DNA from: a virus
Length of the DNA stretch: 25,966 nt
IMG/VR virus record: IMGVR_UViG_3300035703_003863
Coordinates: 1-25,966 of that record
Strand: one strand, 5' to 3'
Shown: piece by piece, positions 14,271 to 19,825 of the stretch
How the letters are laid out: the number at the start of each line of letters is the position of its first letter
Position numbering within the stretch: the stretch's first letter is position 1
Made by a program: the position numbers and the translations under genes
Notes under the pieces: generated by a model
Database searches by the model: none
What the model was told of the DNA's origin: nothing
What the model saw: only the letters and a program-made list of their open reading frames with translations

Positions 14271-15838
14271 TCTAAATCATGGTTAGATTTTATATCTTCT
14301 TCCTTAGCTTTTTTTGCAAAATATCTAATATTTTTCCAAGAACGATTAAGCTTTTGAATTGCCATTCTACCGTTTTTTAAATTTGGATGATTTATTGTGT
14401 TTAGATTTTTTTCAGAAACTTTATCCCAACTAATATTTTGATTTTTATCATTTATGGGATAATGATGATTTAAAAATGCGTCTCTGCTTTCTTTGTCGTG
14501 CAAAATTGTATGAAGCCACGGTAAAATTTCTTGAGAAATGGATTCAGAGCCAGAATACAGACCAGAATTTAATAAAAAATGACTAATTTGATTTTTTTGA
14601 TTTGTTGGAATTAATGAGTTTAGTTTTGCGTAAACGCTCCTGTCTTTATTATTAATTTTTTTTGCAATATTACTAATTGTTTGATGCATACCTTCATGAG
14701 CAGATATTGTTTCATTTTTTTCTGGATCAAAAGAAAATGATTTATCTGGTTCCATTAAATAAACACCTGAATGGGACTGTATGGTTTCTTTTGGAAAATA
14801 TTTAGTTTGATATTTTGGATCAAATAATTGTTTTACATTTTGCTCTGGTCTAGAATTTTTCGGCAAAATGTTTGGAAATACAAGATTACCTCTTGTTTTT
14901 AATAGACTTTTTTTAGTGGGATTTAGAATTTTAAGGTTTGGCATTTTTGCTTGTTGTTTATTTACAACATCTTCATGTCTTTTTTCTTGAATAATATGAT
15001 CTAAATGATAGATATCAGGATTATCTTGTAGAATCTTTAATCCATGCTCTATTCTATGGGCATAATCATTATTTTCTATACTATTACCCTTTTTTATTGT
15101 TTCTGGAGTGGCGTTATACATTTTAACGGCAAGTCGCCATTTATCCGCATCTGTTTCAGCGGGAATACCTTGTATTCTTTTATCATTACGATTGGCATAA
15201 ACTTTTACACGCCTAATATTATCGCGTAAATGAAGTGCAGCGGCATGTGCTGCGCTCATGGTATCTTTATATGCATCAACGCCATACGTGTCCAAAAATG
15301 ATTTTCTAGTTCCGGGCATAAATTGATACGTTCCACGAGCGCCGGCTTTTGATACATCGTTCCAATTAGAAAGTTCTCCAGCAACCCGGAGAGCAGTTAC
15401 GCTTCTGTGGGGAAGATTGTATTTTTGTTCAAAATGCTCTTCAATCGGAAGGTGGCGAGGGTCTTGATAATTTTTTAAAATTTCTCCAGGTTTTAATGGG
15501 TTTTTTGCCATTTGGGTTTTGTGCTCTGGAGATAACAACGGCGGTTTATTCTTCTGTTCATGAACAGAATATTCCGAATCTGGTGGAAAGAAATGGCTTT
15601 GTTTAGAAGTCTGTACTTCTGTTTTAGGTGCTTGAATTTCAGTTTTAGGCGCTTGAATTTCAGTTTTAGGCTGGCTAATCGAGTTTTCTGAGCGCATTGA
15701 AGGAACCAGCATAGTGGCTGCGCCTAATATACCAGTTTTCAGTCGATTTGAAATCGAAGCTTTTTCCATCATTTCGTTGATAGATTTTTTTAAAACCTGA
15801 ATTTCTTTTTCGATATTATGTAAATCATTATTTTTCAT
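14255..15838 (-). CDS. Lytic transglycosylase with C-terminal HExxH metallopeptidase-like domain (527 aa)
   Basis: Residues 1-30 form a coiled coil (IEKEIQVLKKSINEMMEK), then a mildly hydrophobic stretch (GILGAATMLVPS) and a linker with three tandem PKTE(I/V)Q(A/T) repeats (57-77). Residues about 145-245 are an SLT-type transglycosylase that cleaves peptidoglycan glycan strands: catalytic E155 (RVAGE155LSNW), the AGARGTYQFMPGT signature (165-177), and Y241-N-A. Residues about 315-450 carry H381-E-G-M-H385 with possible third ligands E432 or E437 (YSGSESISQEIL), a zincin-like pattern. Virion-associated lysozymes and internal virion proteins often combine such domains for DNA entry. The neighbour is a nuclease, not a holin. 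Codon use is very AT-rich. The zincin part is less certain than the transglycosylase. Confidence 0.85.
   Translation of the reverse strand: MKNNDLHNIEKEIQVLKKSINEMMEKASISNRLKTGILGAATMLVPSMRSENSISQPKTEIQAPKTEIQAPKTEVQTSKQSHFFPPDSEYSVHEQKNKPPLLSPEHKTQMAKNPLKPGEILKNYQDPRHLPIEEHFEQKYNLPHRSVTALRVAGELSNWNDVSKAGARGTYQFMPGTRKSFLDTYGVDAYKDTMSAAHAAALHLRDNIRRVKVYANRNDKRIQGIPAETDADKWRLAVKMYNATPETIKKGNSIENNDYAHRIEHGLKILQDNPDIYHLDHIIQEKRHEDVVNKQQAKMPNLKILNPTKKSLLKTRGNLVFPNILPKNSRPEQNVKQLFDPKYQTKYFPKETIQSHSGVYLMEPDKSFSFDPEKNETISAHEGMHQTISNIAKKINNKDRSVYAKLNSLIPTNQKNQISHFLLNSGLYSGSESISQEILPWLHTILHDKESRDAFLNHHYPINDKNQNISWDKVSEKNLNTINHPNLKNGRMAIQKLNRSWKNIRYFAKKAKEEDIKSNHDLDQREP
15608..15670 (-). repeat. Three tandem 21-bp repeats in the linker of the transglycosylase gene
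   Basis: Three in-frame units encode PKTEIQA, PKTEIQA and PKTEVQT. The first two units differ by only one or a few bases. The length is a multiple of three, so copy-number change would lengthen or shorten the linker without a frameshift. Confidence 0.85.
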
Positions 15839-15856
15839 AATACTATTATATTACGT

Positions 15857-15867
15857 GTTTTATACAA
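15857..15867 (-). promoter_or_regulatory. Candidate late promoter, TTGTATAAAAC
   Basis: It reads TTGTATAAAAC on the minus strand, about 19 nt before the ATG at 15838 and overlapping the end of the upstream exonuclease gene. A second AT-rich element, TATAAT, follows at about 15850-15845 on the same strand. It shares TGTATAA with the plus-strand candidates. Confidence 0.4.
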
Positions 15868-17206
15868 ACAGCCGTTTATTTAGGCTAGTTTTGATAATTT
15901 CACTTTCTGGTTTCTTTAGCCAAACCATATTTTTGATGTCAATTGCCGCAACTCCGGGAAGTTGAAGTAAAGTTCTAAAATCTACTCCATACCCTCTATT
16001 TGCAGTGATATTTTTAGCGTTGTGGTAGCCGTTTCCGTAATAACCCTTAGAAAGAGCAGATCTTAGCTCTTCATTATCGGTGTCGAGAATGAACAAATAG
16101 CTGGATTTATATCCATAAATTGCATAAATTTCTGTATTTTGATTTCCAGCCTGCCTAAATCCGCCAGCTTTAGAATTTCCTGTAGTAGAAGCGCCTTTAT
16201 GCATTTCAATAAATACATTGGGTGAATCAGTAACTTTACCTTCTTCGTTATAAACTTTATCCTGGCAGGCGGCATTGAAAATACCATCGCCTTTAACTTC
16301 TACGCGACCACCATTTGGTAATCCAATATCCATTGAAACGCGACGCTCATTTCCTCTAGCAAATGCGCCATCGACAAAGATGGGCAACAAAAGTGTTTCA
16401 AGTTTATTAGCTAATACGTATTTTTCTTTTTTAGACTCAGTTTTCTTTAAAAGCTCTGCTACCTTGTTAATTTCGGATACGTTAAGTTTAAGCTTTTCTG
16501 CTGTAATCTTGATAGTTTCAGTTTGAGAAAGTGCTGGATGCTTTTTGGAGGTTATTGTTGTCTTTTTAGGCCCGACGGGAACTACAGCAGGCTTAGAAAC
16601 TACTGTTGACTTTGCCGCTGTAAATTCTTTTTGGTTTCTTTGGAGGGCGAAGGAGAACGTTTTGAGCATTAAAATATTATCCTCATAAGCATTATGAGGA
16701 ACGATCTCGCTAATTCCACTACGCTCGGCACACACTTGCATAGAAGGGATGCCATATTTGTCTGAAGGCGTTGAAAACAGTATTCCAGGGTCAACGACTT
16801 GAAATGGGCTTACACACAGCACTTCTTTGATCTCGCGGGGAATAAAATGCCAGTCAAAAGACGGATTACGAATGAGAAATTTCCAATCTTTAGCCGATTT
16901 TGTATGGTCTTTAATAAATGCAATGCTGTATTTAGTCCATTCGTCCAGCGATACTACAGGAGATTCGGCATTTCCGGAACGAATCTTTTTCAAGAGTTCT
17001 ATTGTTTGCAATTTTTCGGTTAAGAGGGTGTCTAATTCGACTGTGTATTTGTCCTGCTTAATGTAAGCAGAATAGTGGGGCAGTTCTGTAAGCGGCGTGG
17101 ATAATTTAGTGGAATCGAAAACAACCCAAGACGCATTTATCAATGATTCTGGGGATCTATGGTTTAACGATGTAGTTTCGCAGTCGAAGGCTATATATAT
17201 AGTCAT
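15860..17206 (-). CDS. DnaQ-like DEDDh exonuclease fused to a PD-(D/E)xK-like domain (448 aa)
   Basis: Residues 1-185 are a 3'-5' exonuclease of the DnaQ type: FD8CE10TT (Exo I), NPSFD118WHF (Exo II) and H171NAYED176 (Exo III with the His of the DEDDh class). A Pro/Lys/Thr-rich linker (about 195-230) and a coiled, charged helical segment (about 230-270) follow. Residues 275-400 contain D293 and E303-V-K305 (GGRVEVKGDG), the spacing of a PD-(D/E)xK nuclease core, then FIEMHKG and a Gly-rich stretch. This suggests two nuclease activities in one protein, for example processing or degrading DNA during replication, recombination or host takeover. The ATG at 17206 has the SD AAGGAG at 5-6 nt. It is not proofreading-linked in cis to a polymerase in this window. 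The second domain is inferred from motif spacing. Confidence 0.85.
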   Translation of the reverse strand: MTIYIAFDCETTSLNHRSPESLINASWVVFDSTKLSTPLTELPHYSAYIKQDKYTVELDTLLTEKLQTIELLKKIRSGNAESPVVSLDEWTKYSIAFIKDHTKSAKDWKFLIRNPSFDWHFIPREIKEVLCVSPFQVVDPGILFSTPSDKYGIPSMQVCAERSGISEIVPHNAYEDNILMLKTFSFALQRNQKEFTAAKSTVVSKPAVVPVGPKKTTITSKKHPALSQTETIKITAEKLKLNVSEINKVAELLKKTESKKEKYVLANKLETLLLPIFVDGAFARGNERRVSMDIGLPNGGRVEVKGDGIFNAACQDKVYNEEGKVTDSPNVFIEMHKGASTTGNSKAGGFRQAGNQNTEIYAIYGYKSSYLFILDTDNEELRSALSKGYYGNGYHNAKNITANRGYGVDFRTLLQLPGVAAIDIKNMVWLKKPESEIIKTSLNKRLFV

Positions 17207-17234
17207 ATGTTCTCCTTATATGGAGAGTATCGCA

Positions 17235-17248
17235 ATTAAATATTTAAT
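17235..17248. repeat. Perfect 14-bp palindrome upstream of the exonuclease gene
   Basis: ATTAAATATTTAAT is a perfect inverted repeat in the 58-nt gap between 17206 and 17265. Its 11-bp core TTAAATATTTA (17236-17246) recurs at 6892-6902 and 11927-11937, both also in gaps. It may be an operator or promoter element. Confidence 0.45.
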
Positions 17249-17264
17249 GAATAGTTTTTTTTTA

Positions 17265-17594
17265 TTAAACATAATCGGCAAACATATCTAATAACATCTG
17301 TTTTCTAGTGTTTTCATCGACAGTAGCGCTTTTGCATAAAATGATTAATACTGGCAAACAGTCTAATACGTCATCGGATTCAAACAGCACCTCGTAATGT
17401 TTATATGTTGGCCTTTTTGGATATTGATTGGTAATCAGTCGTATTGAATCCCAAAATTTTAGCTTTAAAGCCCTGGCTATTTTGTATCTTTCGCGATAAG
17501 AAAAATACGAAATTGGTTCGTATATCACTTGTGTGTCGTTATATCTAACAATTATATGATTTTTGTCGTTTTGCCAATCTGTAAGTTTTGTCAT
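17265..17594 (-). CDS. Unknown protein (109-116 aa)
   Basis: The frame can start at the ATG at 17615 (MIIHFLLMTKL...) or the ATG at 17594 (MTKLTDWQNDKNHIIV). Neither has a clear SD; the second start removes an odd hydrophobic leader and is used here. The product has RYNDTQVIYEPISYFSYRERYKIARALKLKFWDSIRLITNQYPKRP, then a helical acidic/hydrophobic part (ESDDVLDCLPVLIILCKSA) and an acidic C-terminal helix. It could be a small DNA-binding or host-interaction protein, but no known motif is visible. It lies upstream of the exonuclease on the same strand, with a palindrome between them. Confidence 0.7.
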   Translation of the reverse strand: MTKLTDWQNDKNHIIVRYNDTQVIYEPISYFSYRERYKIARALKLKFWDSIRLITNQYPKRPTYKHYEVLFESDDVLDCLPVLIILCKSATVDENTRKQMLLDMFADYV

Positions 17595-17644
17595 AAGCAA
17601 GAAATGAATAATCATATAGTCAGCTATTGCGAATGTGAATTAAA

Positions 17645-17664
17645 TGTTTAGTATTAATTAAACA
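17645..17664. promoter_or_regulatory. Inverted repeat in divergent gap, possible operator
   Basis: TGTTTA (17645-17650) and TAAACA (17659-17664) flank 8 nt in the gap between the divergent genes at 17594/17615 and 17686. It lies directly before the strong SD of the plus-strand gene, so a bound protein or RNA stem could affect its expression. Confidence 0.35.
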
Positions 17665-17685
17665 CCTAAAGGAGGTTGGTTAGCA

Positions 17686-18195
17686 ATGGTAAAAAGTTTA
17701 GAATTGAAGGCAAGCGTAAAATCTTTTCTATCTAGCAGTGCTAAAGAGAAGCTAGTGAACGGAAGCGTTGATGAGGAAACTAATAAAGAGCTTTCTGCCG
17801 TGAAGGAATTCTTCAAAGTTTCCGAAGTAGATTCAGTCGTTAGCCTTCGTCTTTCACTAGAAAACATGCTTTGGCGCTTGTTTGAAAATGTGAAAGTTCC
17901 AGAAAGCCCATTGCGTTTGAAGGCACATGAACGCTTTTTAGGCCGAGTCGCTGAAAATCTTAAGGCAACCTTGGATACTGAAGAACTTCCTAAATTGGAA
18001 AAGAATGACCTAAAGCAAGTTCTTCATATGGTAGAAGATCCAGAAATTTTCTCGAAGCTGGAATTGCCGTTTGAATATACAGCAGAAGATGGCACTGTGC
18101 GTGTATTGCCTCTTCCTGCAACAAATATTCTGCAGAACGAAGAGTTTGTTTCTACGGTTGACGAACTGTTCGTTCCTTGTGTGGAGCAAAAATGA
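17686..18195 (+). CDS. Unknown protein, strong SD (169 aa)
   Basis: The ATG at 17686 follows a near-perfect AAAGGAGGT (17668-17676), the strongest SD in the window. The product is acidic to neutral and helical: repeated Leu/Lys/Glu segments such as LSAVKEFFKVSEVDS, SLRLSLENMLWRLFENVKV and LPKLEKNDLKQVLHMVEDPE, ending in a beta-like stretch (LELPFEYTAEDGTVRVLPLP). No Cys cluster or catalytic motif is visible, and only C165 near the end is present. It overlaps the next gene by an ATGA. I do not recognise it; good SD and codon use suggest substantial expression. Confidence 0.85.
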   Translation: MVKSLELKASVKSFLSSSAKEKLVNGSVDEETNKELSAVKEFFKVSEVDSVVSLRLSLENMLWRLFENVKVPESPLRLKAHERFLGRVAENLKATLDTEELPKLEKNDLKQVLHMVEDPEIFSKLELPFEYTAEDGTVRVLPLPATNILQNEEFVSTVDELFVPCVEQK

Positions 18196-18548
18196 CTGTA
18201 ATTGATTTTCAAGATTACTTGAAAAACAAAAAATCAATCATCAACAAACCGTTCCAAGATAACGAGCAGTATCTGCGGTCGGCTTTGTGCTCTCAATTGG
18301 AGGCCCTCCTGAAAAACGGGGGGTTTCCAAGCATAAGAGTTTTATATCACAACTCAATATATGTATTTATTCTAAATATTGGCCTATGGTCATTTTTTAA
18401 GATAAAAGCCCTTGAGTTTTTAGGGGTATTTTCGTGGCGAGGTGCTATGCTAACCTCAATCAGGAGTGTTGATCCTGGTGCTACTGATCTTAAAATGCTT
18501 CGGACATGGCCATCAGACAAAGAAATTTCTACAATTTTAAAATCTTAA
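18192..18548 (+). CDS. Unknown protein with a hydrophobic centre (118 aa)
   Basis: The ATG at 18192 overlaps the previous TGA and has GTGGAG (18181-18186) as SD; the in-frame ATG further upstream at 18177 is less likely. The N-terminus is MTVIDFQDYLKNKKSIINKPF. A hydrophobic stretch around residues 55-80 (HNSIYVFILNIGLWSFFKIKALEFLGVF) could be one membrane helix or a buried core; a single hydrophobic helix would fit a small inner-membrane protein. The end is polar (DLKMLRTWPSDKEISTILKS). It ends 2 nt from the stop of the convergent minus-strand gene. A holin role is not supported: no second helix or charged tail typical of holins. Confidence 0.75.
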   Translation: MTVIDFQDYLKNKKSIINKPFQDNEQYLRSALCSQLEALLKNGGFPSIRVLYHNSIYVFILNIGLWSFFKIKALEFLGVFSWRGAMLTSIRSVDPGATDLKMLRTWPSDKEISTILKS

Positions 18549-18550
18549 GC

Positions 18551-19111
18551 TTATTTCTTTTTCTTTGCCTTCTTTTTCGAAGTTCCAGAAATTTGTGATA
18601 TTAAAGATTCATCGATTTCTTCTTCAGAAGTAGAAGGCAAAAATCCTTCTGTGACAGAATTAACTGGAAAATATATATAATCATCATCGGTGTCTTCTGT
18701 TAGAATTCCACCATATTTTTTATGCGTATCCATTATTTCTTGGATGTTTTTCTGCTTTTTTAATTTTTCTATGCCAGATTCATACGCAGCTTTTACTTGT
18801 TCTTTTGTAATTCCAAGGCGTTTTGCAATATCAGATTCTGAAAACGACTCATTTTCATGATTGTTCATAAATTTAAAAAAACAATAACTTGATTCATCTT
18901 CGGAAATAATACCCCAAACACATCCACCAGAATTTATGTCTTCTGACATCATGTGTCCAGGATTATCTTTATACCATTGCGCTTTTTGCAGCCCGAGATT
19001 ACAAATACCGGTGGGGTAATCGTTCAGTTTAAGTGGACAACATTTTTTAAACCGGCTTTTATTATCATCCTCAGTCTGAGACTGGCATGATGATTTCTTG
19101 CTGTTGTCCAT
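18551..19111 (-). CDS. Cys-rich protein with sigma region 4-like HTH (186 aa)
   Basis: Residues 92-119 (SDIAKRLGITKEQVKAAYESGIEKLKK) match the helix-turn-helix of sigma-70 region 4 ('EIA..LgiT.e.Vr......al.kLr'). The N-terminal part has conserved-looking cysteines, C24, C25, C37, C64 and C77, in contexts CCPLKLNDYPTGIC and GGCVWGIISEDESSYCFFKF, which could bind zinc or an iron-sulphur cluster. The C-terminus is acidic then ends in a Lys tail (KKKAKKKK). The SD AGGAG lies 4 nt before the ATG. The start overlaps the 3' end of the previous gene by 41 nt. It may be a late sigma-like or HTH regulator that replaces promoter recognition by host sigma, or a DNA-packaging HTH protein, given its place after portal. 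Confidence 0.85.
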   Translation of the reverse strand: MDNSKKSSCQSQTEDDNKSRFKKCCPLKLNDYPTGICNLGLQKAQWYKDNPGHMMSEDINSGGCVWGIISEDESSYCFFKFMNNHENESFSESDIAKRLGITKEQVKAAYESGIEKLKKQKNIQEIMDTHKKYGGILTEDTDDDYIYFPVNSVTEGFLPSTSEEEIDESLISQISGTSKKKAKKKK

Positions 19112-19316
19112 TTTCTCCTGCCTTAGTTTCTTGTTGTGCTAGCGAGGCATTAAATGCTGCCATCCAATCTTTATCTTTAGATAAAAGATATGCTACTGCT
19201 TTTTCTACTTCTTCTAGTCGGGCGAATAGCTGATATGAATTGGCAATAAATTGATTTAAAGTATTAGAAAATTGTTCCGATAGCTGTTCTTGTGTTTCTT
19301 GAGTTTGATCAGACAT
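19071..19316 (-). CDS. Small Gln-rich helical protein (81 aa)
   Basis: The ATG at 19316 (MSDQTQETQEQLSEQ) is preferred over 19322 because AAGGAG lies 6 nt upstream. The product is helical with heptad-like spacing (LNQFIANSYQLFARLEEVEKAVAYLLSKDKDW) and a Gln/Glu-rich C-terminus, no Cys. It overlaps the previous gene by 8 nt and the next by 41 nt, inside the portal operon. A head-completion, scaffold-helper or packaging accessory role is plausible from position, not from motif. Confidence 0.78.
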   Translation of the reverse strand: MSDQTQETQEQLSEQFSNTLNQFIANSYQLFARLEEVEKAVAYLLSKDKDWMAAFNASLAQQETKAGENGQQQEIIMPVSD

Positions 19317-19773
19317 TCTCATCTCCTTTTTTATCTTCCAGAACGGTTTCTATATCGATTTTATTTAAATAATCCTGTATATCCATACCAGCATACGTTG
19401 TAAGGAAAATTTCTGCAATAACATCATGTTTCATGGCCTCAAACTGCTCAAGTTCAATATCTTGAAGAGAACCAATGAATGATATTTGCGATGTTAATGA
19501 TGCTGTTAACGCCTTAACCGCAAGAACGCTAAATTTTTTATCGTCTTCAGCTTTATCGGAATATTTAAGAACAATTTCATCGATCTCACGAATCATATCC
19601 GACAGCCAAACAATCCACTTAGCTGCTTGTGTTTTGTCTATTCCTAATTTGTCAATATTGCTTGAGAGTTCTTTATCAGTTTGGATCATTTGCTTTGCAA
19701 GACTGAGCTCATAACTTGAATCGTCTTCTTTTTTTGATTTATCTTTTTGCTTAAATTCAAAAATATTAGACAT
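19309..19773 (-). CDS. Unknown helical protein downstream of portal (154 aa)
   Basis: The ATG at 19773 follows the SD AAGAGGT at about 5 nt. After a charged N-terminus (FEFKQKDKSKKEDDSSYE), most of the protein is predicted helical: LSLAKQMIQTDKELSSNIDKL, AAKWIVWLSDMIREIDEIVLKY, VKALTASLTSQISFIGSLQ and FEAMKHDVIAEIFLTTYAGMD. It ends with an acidic tail. It starts 52 nt after the portal stop on the same strand and its stop overlaps the next start. Helical small proteins here in other phages include chaperones for portal or prohead assembly, but no family is recognised. Confidence 0.82.
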   Translation of the reverse strand: MSNIFEFKQKDKSKKEDDSSYELSLAKQMIQTDKELSSNIDKLGIDKTQAAKWIVWLSDMIREIDEIVLKYSDKAEDDKKFSVLAVKALTASLTSQISFIGSLQDIELEQFEAMKHDVIAEIFLTTYAGMDIQDYLNKIDIETVLEDKKGDENV

Positions 19774-19825
19774 ATATACCTCTTTTAAGTTTTTTAGCGA
19801 TAAAAGAGGAAATACGCAAGGTTAT

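Noticed and set aside
18192-18548. Holin assignment for the 118-aa protein with a hydrophobic centre
   Set aside because: Only one possible membrane stretch, no neighbouring endolysin on the same strand, and no dual-start or charged tail pattern.
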